NCBI GenBank assembly: GCA_964023275.1
Contig: OZ029923.1
Span: 4,312,729-4,376,728 of the forward strand
From: Norana najaformis
Lineage: Eukaryota; Annelida; Clitellata; Crassiclitellata; Hormogastridae
Reading direction: 5' to 3'
DNA: 64,000 nucleotides
Shown piece after piece: positions 10,890 to 20,240 of this stretch (position 1 is the first letter of the stretch; each line of letters starts with the position of its first letter). A program made the translations under genes and the position numbers. The notes below the pieces were generated by a model, which ran no database searches, was not told the origin of the DNA, and saw only the letters and a list, made by a program, of their open reading frames with translations.

Positions 10890-11340
10890 AAGTATGCTAA
10901 TGAAAGTCAATTAACTTTCTAAAACCCATTATCCGATGGATATACTGCCTACATGCTTAGTTTTTTACAATCAATCAACTCCGAATCCCTCCGAGCATTT
11001 TGCATAAACGAAAGCATCGGTGTTACGGTTGATATCCTGGAACCGAAACCATTCCCAGTGTTGCCTGCAAATGTTAACCAGTAATCCTTTACCTTAACAG
11101 AAGCGTAATCATTTCCATGGAAAAGAAAAACTGCTCACAAATAAAACTAATTTCTCCGCTTGACGAATTCATCTTTAGGTTGCTGAAGCAGTTTCCCCGT
11201 CGGAATTTGTCCATAATTGCTTCGTGGGTTTCACAATGCATCGGGTGACTGTATGGACGAACGTTATACTCTTGTGGAAGAGCAATCAATTGCTGACAAA
11301 TAAGACATATTATCTCTTACTCCGTCATACTTTCATTCAT
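10890..11340. other. Unassigned sequence
   Basis: Complex, mid-AT sequence. I find no splice-bounded exon and no repeat shared with the rest of the window. Confidence 0.4.
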
Positions 11341-11347
11341 TCATTTG

Positions 11348-11810
11348 GACAGACAGACAGGCAGACACACACACAGATACACACAGATGGACAAAGACAT
11401 ACACACAGACATACAGATGACATTCATTCACTCATTCGTTCCTTTAGACAGAAAGACAGACGGACAGACAGACAGACCGACGCACACAGACAAATAAACA
11501 CACACAGACACACAGAGATACACATAGATATACAGACACACACAGACACACACACAGACCAGGCAGATGATATACATTCACTTATTCGTTCCTTTAGACA
11601 GACTGACAGACGGACAGAAGTGCAATGAGACAGACAGACAGACAGAGGCAGACAAACAAATAAACACACACACACACACAGATACACATAGATATACCCA
11701 GACACACACAGACACACACAGACCAGGCAGATGATATTCATTCAATCATTCGTTCTTTCAGACAGAGAGACAGACAGACAGGGACACACATAAAGTAAGC
11801 AGAGGCAGAT
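11348..11810. repeat. (CAGA)n/(CA)n array with ~150-bp block repeats
   Basis: CAGACAGACAG and ACACACAGATAC alternate. A block containing CATTCATTCACTCATTCGTT and CTTTAGACAG recurs at about 11420, 11570 and 11738, giving a higher-order period of about 150-170 bp. Confidence 0.85.
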
Positions 11811-11939
11811 CAGGAACAAAAGCCCATTGACAACAAACACACAAGTGACAAATAGGAATAACAAATAAACAAACGAAATTATTTATGTGGACCACTGTTC
11901 TTCTACTTTTACAAATAAACAACACATAAAATCAACAAA

Positions 11940-12110
11940 CAAGTACGCACACATACACACACGCAAGCATACAGAGGCACAAACATATACACACACGCAC
12001 ATACAACAGTACACACATATAAAAACACATGCACGGATACCTACAGAGGCACACGTACAAACACATTTGCACACACTGACACAGACGCACACAGACAAAC
12101 GGACAGACGG
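11940..12110. repeat. (CA)n-rich microsatellite
   Basis: Imperfect ACACACA/CATACACAC sequence. The long minus-strand open frame across 11883-12629 is made entirely of this and the adjacent purine tract. Confidence 0.88.
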
Positions 12111-12249
12111 GCGCGTGATTGAGATGGATGACCACGTGGTCAAGCGGTCATCGTCGGGGGGGGGGGCAGGTCGATGCTTAATACGATGTGATGTGGGAAG
12201 GGGCATCGGTTGCTGAGGCTGACAAAAACATCTATCATCAGCTGCAGAA

Positions 12250-12399
12250 ATGGGAGAAGCAGGATGGAAGAGGAAGAGGAGGAGGATAAAGAGTAGGAGG
12301 AAAATAAGGAGTAGGAAGAGAAGAGGAAGAGTAGGAAAAGAAGTAAGAAGAGAAGGAGTAAGATTAGGAGGAGGAGAGATAGGAAAGAGGAGAAAGATA

Positions 12400-12434
<35 letters not shown>

Positions 12435-12560
12435 AGACAGAGTAGGAAAAGAAGGAGTAAGAGGAGAAAGAGCAAAGAATAGGAGGAAGATAAGAAGAAG
12501 AAAGAGTAGGAAGAGAAGGATGAAGAGGAGAATAAGTAGGAGGCGGAAGAGGAGGTGGAG
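12250..12560. repeat. GGA/GAA purine tract
   Basis: Low-complexity AGGAGGAAGAG with a pure (GA)n core at 12405-12430. It explains the Leu/Ser/Phe-rich minus-strand frames. Confidence 0.93.
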
Positions 12561-12799
12561 AAGGATGGGATACGGTGAATGGATGCATGAAGCCGAGATG
12601 CGGCGCCTCCATAAACACGTGACCTGCACCGCCAGTTGCAGAAGCTAGCGTCGACGATTCCTCTCAGATGACGAGAAGACTATTCGGTTGATTAGACAGG
12701 GAGACAGAAGCAGCAGCAGCAGCAGGAGAAGGAGCAAAAACAGACCAGACTACATCACTAAATCAGTGGATGCTTTAAACGTAAGTACACATCTTCTTC

Positions 12800-13480
12800 T
12801 TTAAGTTCTCTGCCACCGGGCAGTTTCAATGGCTTCCAATGGCACCATTCCCGACATTGTTGGGCCTCCTCCTTCACTCTACCGTATCCGTCCACCTTCA
12901 TCCAGTCTAGCAGCATTTGTCTCCGTCTTCCTCTTCTTCTTTCCTTCCGTTCTTCCCCTATGATATATTTCTCAGAGGGGAATCAACTCTCAGTGGATTG
13001 CATACAGTATGTAGTCCTCCATCATCCAGTCTAGCAGCATTTGTCTATGTTTTCCTCTGCTTTTCTTTCCTTCCATTCTTCCCTCTATGATATTTTTCTC
13101 AGAGGGGAATCAACTCTCAGTGGATTGCATACAGTATGTAGTCCTCCATCATCCAGTCTAGCAGCATTTGTCTATGTTTTCCTCTGCTTTTCTTTCCTTC
13201 CATTCTTCCCTCTATGATATTTTTCTCAGAGGGGAATCAACTCTCAGTGGATTGCATACAGTATGTAGTCCTCCATCATCCAGTCTAGCAGCATTTGTCT
13301 ATGTTTTCCTCTGCTTTTCCTTCCTTTCATTCTTCCCTCTATGATATATCTCTCAGAAGGGAATCACTTCTCAGTATGTGTCCAATCCATTTCCTCTGCC
13401 TCGATCTTATTGTAGCCATCACAGATCTTCCCTCTTCTACCTGTTGAAACATCTCTTCGTTTGCTTTGCGCTCTGCAGCT
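12800..13480 (-). pseudogene. LINE f: reverse-transcriptase C-terminus with 127-bp tandem repeats
   Basis: On the minus strand, 13480 down to 13345 reads [20 protein letters not shown], the Arg-rich WIGHxLR segment found near the C-terminus of non-LTR (RTE/Jockey-like) polymerases. The next block reads EGRMKGRKSRGK and RQMLLDWM. It is then repeated, its TCCAGTCTAGCAGCATTTG mark occurring at 12901, 13025, 13152 and 13279 (periods 124, 127, 127). The most distal copy continues into DWMKVDGYGRVKEEAQQC and REWCHWK. Stops and frame changes between copies mean it is dead. Confidence 0.8.
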
Positions 13481-13497
13481 ATATACGTATAGAGTGA

Positions 13498-13676
<179 letters not shown>

Positions 13677-13927
13677 TATTCATTTAAATTATATATGTAA
13701 TATATATTGGTATGCTAGATAAATTTATGGATATATTTATAAATTTTGTACATGTATATTTATGGGTGTGCGGGTGTATCTGGATAGTTGGAAATTTGTA
13801 TAGCGCCTTAAAAGAACCTAATTTACACTAATTGCTAACAAAACACTCTCAATGATCGCTAATTAGCGGTGCTGATAACCAGACTCTTTTCTCTAATAAG
13901 GCGCTTTCACAGTCTTCGTAATCATTT

Positions 13928-14060
13928 AAATGTAGGTATACACTCTTTTCTATAGCGACCGCATAGCCTCGACCCTGCTCATTTTTCAATGAATTGATCG
14001 GGTGAGATCCTTTACCACCGCTGCCCCTTTGAATGGGCGCCACGCCATTTAAGGTCCCCT
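13928..14060 (-). repeat. SINE-A copy
   Basis: Reverse-strand core: GCATAGCCTCGACCCTGCTC, TGAATTGATCGGGTGAGATC, CCCCTTTGAATGGGCGCCAC, ATTTAAGGTCCCC. The head is missing. Confidence 0.88.
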
Positions 14061-14065
14061 TGTAC

Positions 14066-14182
14066 TAAAACGATCGTATGGCCTCGACCCTCTTCATTTT
14101 TCAATGAAATGATATGGTGAGATCCTTCACCACCGCTGCCAGCTTGAATGGGCGCCACGCCATTTAAGGCCTCCTTTACAGA
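14066..14182 (-). repeat. SINE-A copy
   Basis: A second reverse-strand core, directly after the first and in the same orientation, with GTATGGCCTCGACCCTCTTC and GGGCGCCACGCCATTTAAGG. The pair looks like a local tandem duplication of the core. Confidence 0.85.
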
Positions 14183-14489
14183 GTAGCGTTGGCTCTGGAA
14201 TTGACTGTTTTTTGCTTATCTTTGGCATCGCTTACTTACTGACACCGAAATTTAACTAATAAACTAATCCTGATTTAATGCGATTTCCCTTCTTTTTTCT
14301 TTGACTGGTTGGGTCTCATGTAAAAGTGTTCTTGTAATGTTGAGAAGTTACCACTTTTGCTTTACTATACGGGTACCGTTGCTTGCTTGTAGTCTGCTTA
14401 AGGTAGCTTTAACTTGTGTTGTTCTATAGATGTTGAATCAGCAGAGTAGCCGATAAGCAGAGGCCGAATTTGCCGAATACTTAGACTAT

Positions 14490-14760
14490 TTTCTTCTCTC
14501 TCTCGTCCTCCCTCTGTCTGTCTGTCTCTCTCTGTCTCTGTTTCACTCTTTCAAACTCCCTCAGTCTCTCTCTGTTTCGCTCTCTCGCCTCCTACTCATC
14601 CTCCTCTCCTCTCTCTCATCTTCCCTCCGTCTATCTGTCTGTCTCTCTGTCTGTCTGTCTCTCTGTTTCTATCTCCTCTATTCTGCCTCATTGTCCCTCT
14701 CTCACTCCTCCTTCCTCCGTCTCCTCGCCCATTCGTAATTCCTCCTCGTTTCGCTCCGTG
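14490..14760. repeat. CT-rich pyrimidine tract upstream of the GPCR
   Basis: CTGTCTGTCTCTCTCTG and related runs lie within 60 bp of the receptor start codon. This could be part of its 5' leader, but I see no TATA box or clear initiator. Confidence 0.8.
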
Positions 14761-14819
14761 GTCTGCTATTCCGCCTATTTCCTTCCTTCTCCGCGGTCGC
14801 TAAGGCGGAAGCAAGAGAA

Positions 14820-16151
14820 ATGAACCTTAGTTACGCCGGGAACGGCGCGACCTTGAACCTGACGGCCATTTTGTGCGTCGTCCAGCGACTTCCGGGCGAC
14901 AAGAAGCGCCAACTGCTCAGCCTCATCAACGTCGACAGCGAGGAACAGCTCGAGGAACTGGTCCGATGGCACACGGAAGGGGGCCGGGGGGCCGGGTCCC
15001 GGGCGCCGGGGTCCAACATCAGCTTCCCGAACGTCGTCGACGAGATGCGCCAGTACCAGGAGTACCGCTTCCACGAGGCGCTGCTGCTCTACGTACCACT
15101 GATACTGTTCATCACAGGAACTGTTGGAAACGCCCTGTCTTTTGTAGTTCTCACAAGGCGTCGCATGCGGCAGGTATCGACCTATGTATACCTGGCCGTG
15201 CTATCGGTTGCCGACACATTGGTACTAGTAGTGGGGTTGCTCTTGCTCTGGGTGGGGCAGATGACGGGCCACGACGTTCGGAGCCTCAGCCAGTGGGGCT
15301 GTCGACTGATCACCGTCCTCGGGTACACGGTCAGCGACTACTCCGTCTGGCTGATCATCGCCGTCACGGTCGAGCGCTACATCGCTGTCTGTCACCCGCT
15401 TCGCGCCGCACTCATGTGTAACCACCGCACGGCCGTCCGCGTCGTCTTCGCCATCTTCGTCCTCGTCCTCGGCGTCAACATCAACTTCCTGTGGATGACG
15501 GAAGTCCAGATGTACCCGCGATCGGGGAGCGCCGAGAACCCTCAGCCGCAGTGCACCGCGGCGGCCGGGCTGGAATTCGTCGTCAACCAGATCTGGCCCT
15601 GGGTCGACGCCTTCATCTACTCCTTCCTCCCGTTCGCAATCATCCTTCTCCTCAACACCCTCATCATCCGACGGGTCGTGCGCGCCAGGCACGACCGACG
15701 CCGGGACCTCTCCCTCAGCGGCCGCCGTTGCTCGTCTACCCGGTCTCGGCGCACCATGGCCTCCGCCACTCTCCGGACCCATCACCAGCCGTTGGCAACG
15801 GAGACGAACGTCGTCCTCAGCCTCATGTTGCTGACCATCTCGTTCGCGTTTCTAGTCACGACGCTCCCTATGAACGTCACCGTCATAGCGACCGATTTCT
15901 GGAACGCCTACGTCATTTCCGATCTCCGGCTGAGGGCGCGAGTCCAGCTGGCCCGGACGATCACCGAGCTTCTCATGTACGTCAACCATTCGATGAACTT
16001 CTTTCTGTACTGCGCCACCGGACAGAAATTCCGCCAGGAACTGTGTGCTCTCGTCTGTAGGAGAAAGCCGAAGATCGCCCAGTACGGAGCGAGAACGGTG
16101 TCCTTCAATCTCGTCTCGAGACAGTCGAGTGTACGTCAGTCGTCTGGTTAG
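14820..16151 (+). CDS. Class A (rhodopsin-like) GPCR, intronless, probable peptide receptor
   Basis: A 443-residue seven-helix receptor in one exon. The start ATG has A at -3 (AGAGAAATGA). The extracellular N-terminus (about 87 residues) has N-glycosylation sequons NLS (2), NLT (13) and NIS (66). TM1 is about 88-112 with GN at 103-104. TM2 is about 121-144 with Asp132 in LSVAD. TM3 has Cys161, pairing with Cys245 in the second extracellular loop. TM3 ends in E185-R186-Y187, the DRY box as ERY. TM5 has Pro271. The third loop (about 285-328) is Arg/Ser-rich. TM6 has TTLP (347-350) instead of CWxP. TM7 is N393-FFL-Y397 in place of NPxxY, then helix 8 FRQEL and Cys409/Cys413, possible palmitoylation sites. 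YVNHSMNFFLY is typical, as I recall, of invertebrate FMRFamide/neuropeptide-type receptors. The ligand cannot be named. GC-rich codon use contrasts with its surroundings. It presumably signals through G proteins at the plasma membrane. Confidence 0.92.
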   Translation: MNLSYAGNGATLNLTAILCVVQRLPGDKKRQLLSLINVDSEEQLEELVRWHTEGGRGAGSRAPGSNISFPNVVDEMRQYQEYRFHEALLLYVPLILFITGTVGNALSFVVLTRRRMRQVSTYVYLAVLSVADTLVLVVGLLLLWVGQMTGHDVRSLSQWGCRLITVLGYTVSDYSVWLIIAVTVERYIAVCHPLRAALMCNHRTAVRVVFAIFVLVLGVNINFLWMTEVQMYPRSGSAENPQPQCTAAAGLEFVVNQIWPWVDAFIYSFLPFAIILLLNTLIIRRVVRARHDRRRDLSLSGRRCSSTRSRRTMASATLRTHHQPLATETNVVLSLMLLTISFAFLVTTLPMNVTVIATDFWNAYVISDLRLRARVQLARTITELLMYVNHSMNFFLYCATGQKFRQELCALVCRRKPKIAQYGARTVSFNLVSRQSSVRQSSG

Positions 16152-16320
16152 GATTAACCCACGCAAATCCCCGTCGGAAAAACAACGCGTTATATTGTAA
16201 TCCTGAGTGACAACAAGCCCTAATCTTGCAGTCAGGCTGTTAGAAGTAGGCCACGTGTAAGCCTAGATAGTGCTTTTGAAAGGCTCTCCAAAGTCGCTGT
16301 TAAATGCCTTGATATATCAT
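16152..16320. other. GPCR 3' flank
   Basis: No AATAAA is visible within about 170 bp of the stop codon. The sequence is unremarkable up to the ATCGATCGATCGAT run at 16320. Confidence 0.5.
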
Positions 16321-16334
16321 CGATCGATCGATAC

Positions 16335-16620
16335 GGTTACGATACGATCCATCCATCCATTCCTCTTCCACAGATCCTATCCTGACACCCCTTCTTCCTC
16401 TTATCTGCCTCTGCTCTCCAGCCCCAAACATCATCCACCGTAGCTGCCACGCTGTCTCTCTCTGCCTGACTCTTGGATCTTGACCCGGAACCGAACCCTT
16501 TTGCCTATCGATTTTGTTTTGACTGAGCGCCTGTGAATAAGCTGGTCCCCGCGGCGCGGCTTTCGTTGGGCGCTGTAGAAATCTTGGGATTACGATTACG
16601 ATTATGATTACGATTACGAT
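16335..16620 (+). repeat. LINE 3' end family a (TTACGA tail)
   Basis: Contains TGACTCTTGGATCTTGACCC, GCCTATCGATTTTGTTTTGA, GAGCGCCTGTGAATAAGCTG and GGGCGCTGTAGAAATCTTGG, then a (GATTAC)n tail at 16588-16620. Upstream TTCCTCTTCCACAGATCC matches the reverse-transcriptase tail region of the 43-kb copy. Confidence 0.82.
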
Positions 16621-16800
16621 CCATCCACCCATCCATCCATTTCTGGCTTTGTACATCCAACCATCCATCCACCCATCCATCCATCCATCAATCAATCCAC
16701 CCATTCATGTATTTCTAGCATTGTCTGTGCCTTTGCATAGTATCTTCGCATCCATCCATCCATCTTTACATGCGCACGTACATCCATAACCACACACACA
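16618..16800. repeat. (CATC)n microsatellite
   Basis: CATCCATCCACCC runs interrupted by short complex segments, then a short CA run. Confidence 0.9.
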
Positions 16801-17091
16801 CGCACACAGTGGCACACAAACAACAAGCCATGATGTGTAGGGAACCAGCGCGTCCACTACTCCGAGATGCCAACGAATCTTGTCAAGTTTACGTAAACGG
16901 GCGACAACGAAAGACACGCAATCGACAATCGCCAGTGATTTCTCTCTCAAACTCTGAAGTTATCCGCTGACGAACAGCTGTAGAACCGAAGTCGTTTACA
17001 CAAAAATCAAACAGGGTTCTTGGTGACTTGCTTTTACCTGATTTTATCCATCGAACAGGAAGTTCTAGAGTTTCGTTCTATGGATAAACGT

Positions 17092-17215
17092 AAATGTACA
17101 CGGTTTTCTGTAGCGACCGTATGGCCTCGACCCCGCTCATTTTTTGATGCATTGATAGGGTGAGATCCTTCATCACCGCTGCCATATTTTAATGGGCGCC
17201 TCACCATTTGGAGTA
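17092..17215 (-). repeat. SINE-A copy (variant)
   Basis: Core in reverse orientation with a TGTAGCGACCGTATGGCCTC start and ATGGGCGCCTCACCATTTGG. The block after it (AGTAGCTATGACCTG) is shared with the next two copies, defining a subfamily. Confidence 0.85.
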
Positions 17216-17234
17216 GCTATGACCTGCGTTAGGT

Positions 17235-17395
17235 AGCCAAATGAGAGTAAATGTAAATGTAAACGGTTTTCTATAGCGACCATATGGCCTCGACCCTGCT
17301 TATTTTCAGTGAACTTATCGGGTGAGATCCTTCATCACCGCTGCCTATTTTAATGGGTGCCACACCATTTGGAGTAGCTATGACCTGTTTTAGGT
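17235..17395 (-). repeat. SINE-A copy (variant)
   Basis: Same subfamily, again ending in GGAGTAGCTATGACCTG and TTAGGTAGCCAAATG. The spacing of about 158 bp to its neighbours shows segmental tandem duplication. Confidence 0.85.
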
Positions 17396-17537
17396 AGCCA
17401 AATGGGAGTAAAGGTAAATGTACACGGCTTTCTATAGCGACCGTATGGCCTCGACCCTGCTCATTTTCAATGAATTTATCGGGTGAAATCCTTCACCACC
17501 GCTGCCTATTTTAATGGGTGCCACACTATTTGGAGAC
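17395..17537 (-). repeat. SINE-A copy (variant)
   Basis: The third tandem member begins with GGTAAATGTACACGGCTTTC and ends CCACACTATTTGGAG. Confidence 0.85.
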
Positions 17538-17705
17538 TGTTTTCTATAGCGACCGTATGGCCTCTACCCTGCTCGTTTTTTGATGAACTGATCGAGTGAG
17601 ATCCTTCACCACCGCTGCCCGTTTGAATGGGCGTCACGCCATTTAAGGTCCCCGTGTACGGACCGTGCTAGCCCGAAATTCATATCTCTGAGTTAATCAT
17701 AGATT
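17537..17705 (-). repeat. SINE-A copy
   Basis: The fourth member continues further into the element: GGGCGTCACGCCATTTAAGG, CGTGTACGGACCGTGCTAGC and CCCGAAATTCATATCTCTGA. It is therefore longer than the three preceding copies. Confidence 0.85.
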
Positions 17706-18080
17706 CTTCTCTTCATTCGATTGTTCTTAGAAATATGAACCGCACGAACTTCGAGAGATTTACTGAACAAAAGATCTTCTCACACAAAAATCCCCACAAT
17801 GTTCTTATTCTGAAAGCACAGTCTGTCTCTGGCTATTTCTACAGCGCTTTTCAGAACGTTTCCATTTATCATAGGGATCGGAACATTCTCGAACAAGCCT
17901 ACCAAACTTATTCACTATGCTGCTCAGCTCAAAGCTGTTGAGCCGCTTTTAATAAGCAAATGCACGAGCAATAATTTCAAGCTGCTGGGACTCGAGGAAT
18001 CGTCTTCTTGGGCAGAAGAAGTCTCTTCAGTCGAAACAATCGGTCATTGGATGCGGCAATTCAGAATGAAAAGCACAGGT
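17705..18080. other. Unassigned sequence
   Basis: A 68-codon open frame at 17735-17941 starts with ATG but shows no domain. TTTCTACAGCGCTTTTCAGA resembles a LINE 3'-end motif. I call nothing. Confidence 0.35.
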
Positions 18081-18094
18081 ACAGGCAGCAAGTA

Positions 18095-18490
18095 TGAAAC
18101 TGACAGACACACTGACAGAGTGGGAGAGAGAGTGAGGCATAGACACTGCTACATATACATAGAGGGCAGGCGAAAAGGAAGAAACAGACTGACAGACAGA
18201 CACACAGATACACAGTCAGGCAGACACAGACAAATATACAGACACACACAGACACACATACAGACACACAGACAGACACAAAGATACACAGTCAGCCAGA
18301 CATGCAGACAGACACGCAGACAGACACACAGACACAGACACAGTCAGACACACACAGAGACACACAGACAGACACAGACAAACACAGGCATACAGACACA
18401 CACAGACACACACAGAAAGGCACACAGTCAGACAGACACAGACAAACACACACACACACACAGACACACCTACAGACAGACTCGCAGACA
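18095..18490. repeat. (CAGA)n/(CA)n microsatellite
   Basis: About 400 bp of ACAGACAGACAC-type sequence. Frames of up to 153 codons here are Thr/His/Gln periodicities. Confidence 0.94.
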
Positions 18491-18894
18491 ATACATCAAT
18501 CGATGGTGCTAAACAGGTGTGTGTGAAAGACTTGCTCAACGTCCTTACGCAGCTCAATCGCTCGGCTACCGTTCCACACAAAGAAGTCTTCGTCTGCTCT
18601 TCGCTACAACACTGAGGGCAACACAACTGTCTATCTTAGTACCACAATGACTGTCAGTTAACTGTCAGACAATTCAAACATTGAACAATTCTGTGGTACC
18701 CAAAAAGGGGTCATCCATAAAAGACGTCCGCCGCGGGGAGGGAGCGAGGAAGGGAAGGAGGAAGCGATCACCCAAATGCGGATGAATGGGGAGGAGTGAT
18801 GCCTAATGGGATCGTCCACATCTAATAATATGGCATGTAGTTATCTCTGGACAGCCTGTGGCGTAAACACCAACAATCTATCAATTTATAATTA

Positions 18895-19155
18895 CCTCAG
18901 CAATATACCGTAACATCATTAATCTATATCGCCAATTAATCTTTGGAACGAACTCCCGAAAGAACTCCCCAGTTCGCATATTCCCCTTCTCCAGCTTGAC
19001 CCCACCCCACCCCCGGATTCTGACCTGACACCGAAACTGACCAAACAATCTGGCTCTTGCGGACTTGATTTATATAGCGCCGGTGTATAAGCTGGTCTCA
19101 CTGAAGCGGATTTTGAGCGGAACCGAGAAATTTCGGTGATTTACATTTACACCGA
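18895..19155 (+). repeat. LINE 3' end family d (TTTACA tail)
   Basis: CTTTGGAACGAACTCCCGAA encodes LWNELPKEL, matching the LWNSLP motif of CR1/L2/Jockey-type ORF2 C-termini. Then follow GGATTCTGACCTGACACCGA, TATAGCGCCGGTGTATAAGC, GAGAAATTTCGGTGATTTAC. A second copy is at 62880-63075. Confidence 0.8.
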
Positions 19156-19185
19156 CTTCGGTCCGACAGCAGTCTGTCTGTCCTG

Positions 19186-19712
19186 TGCTGGATCCAATTA
19201 TGAGTCCCTTTGCCGGACGCGGTAGTATCAAAGTACCCTAATGCGTATAACAGCTATCCTCACAAGATCAACAGGGTAATCTAGGCAGATCAACATGGTA
19301 ATCTAGGCAACATCAACGGGTAATCTAGGCAGATCATCAGGGTAATCTAGGCAAAATCAACAGGGTAATCTAGGCAGATCAACAGGGTAATCTAGGTAAC
19401 ATCAACGGGTAATCTAGGCAGATCATCAGGGTAATCTAGGCAACATCAACGGGTAATCCTGGATCCAATTACGAGTCCCTTTGCCGGACGCGGTAGTATC
19501 AAAGTACCCTAATGCGTATAACAGCTATCCTCACAAGATCAACAGGGTAATCTAGGCAGATCAACAGGGTAATCTAGGCAACATCAACAGGGTAATCTAG
19601 GCAGATCATAAGGGTAATCTAGGCAGATCAACAGGGTAATCTAGGAAAAATCAACAGGGTAATCTAGGCAGATCATAAGGGTAATCTAGGCAGATCATCA
19701 GGGTAATCTAGG
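19186..19712. repeat. ~22-bp minisatellite with ~270-bp superrepeat
   Basis: The unit is close to CAGATCAACAGGGTAATCTA plus GG, repeated about 17 times with CAGATCATCA and CAACATCAACG variants. A unique leader (GGATCCAATTATGAGTCCCT ... CAGCTATCCTCACAAGATC) occurs at 19192 and again at 19460, so the whole leader-plus-array was duplicated once. Confidence 0.9.
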
Positions 19713-19839
19713 CCTCAGTATTCCGCTGGAGTGCGGACGTCAGCAAAGGGGTGCAGAGGGTAATGCCAAATGCGGACAAGGGGAGGGTGTGAAGTAGGTT
19801 ACTTTTGCAAATGTCCTTTATGGACGACCCCTAATCTGG

Positions 19840-20055
19840 AAACTGCTATAGCAATGTTGTCATCATGCATAATGCACACGGCATTAATCGCTTGTTTCTT
19901 CTGCACGAAATCGCATTGCGAAGCTACGGTCCGCAGGAAAGAACTACAAAGTCAAGATTCGTGTTGAGTCCCCAAGACACAGAAAGCAGACAATCCGCAG
20001 TATTGTCTGCCATACGTTTCTTTAACGGTACCATCACGGGGTATTGTTAGTGCTC
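19840..20055. other. Unassigned sequence
   Basis: Short frames (61-65 codons) without recognisable features. It separates the candidate transposon from SINE-D. Confidence 0.4.
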
Positions 20056-20240
20056 ATATTATTTCTGCAGTTATTGAGCGCCACTATCTAATGACTAATC
20101 ATCAATCGATGGCACTGAGCAATTGTGAGTGAAGGACTTGCTCAAGGTCCTTATACAGTAACTGTCTTAGGGGAGGAGACTCGAACCCCTACTCTCCGCG
20201 TTACAAACCGAACACTCTAACCAATCGGCTACCGTGACCT
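20056..20240 (-). repeat. SINE-D, tRNA-derived
   Basis: Reading the minus strand: A-box side CGGTAGCCGATTGGTTAGAG, B-box GGGGTTCGAGTCTCCTCC (about 20170-20187), then CAGTTACTGTATAAGGACC, TTGAGCAAGTCCTTCACTCA, CAGTGCCATCGATTGATG, TAGTGGCGCTCAATAACTGC and AGAAATAAT. A- and B-boxes are at tRNA-like spacing. The head is followed upstream (higher coordinates) by the 42-bp array. Confidence 0.88.

Larger units (their letters stand above)
18706..19832. mobile_element. Candidate non-autonomous DNA transposon with inverted termini
   Basis: The left end AGGGGTCATCCATAAAAGAC (18706 on) and the reverse complement of the right end AGGGGTCGTCCATAAAGGAC (19832 back) agree at 19 of 22 positions, so they form inverted terminal repeats about 1.13 kb apart. 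The interior holds a LINE-d fragment and a 22-bp minisatellite. Near both ends there is also a direct AAATGCGGA...GGGGAG motif, so two separate small elements are an alternative reading. No transposase frame is present. Confidence 0.5.

Noticed and set aside
11883..12629. 248-codon minus-strand frame
   Set aside because: It is composed of a CA microsatellite and a purine tract. There is no domain and no splice context.
15225..16060. Long antisense and shifted frames over the GPCR
   Set aside because: They are shadows of the GC-rich receptor exon; only frame +1 from 14820 shows seven-helix motifs.
17735..17941. 68-codon ATG frame
   Set aside because: No domain, no splice partners, and it overlaps a LINE-end-like motif.
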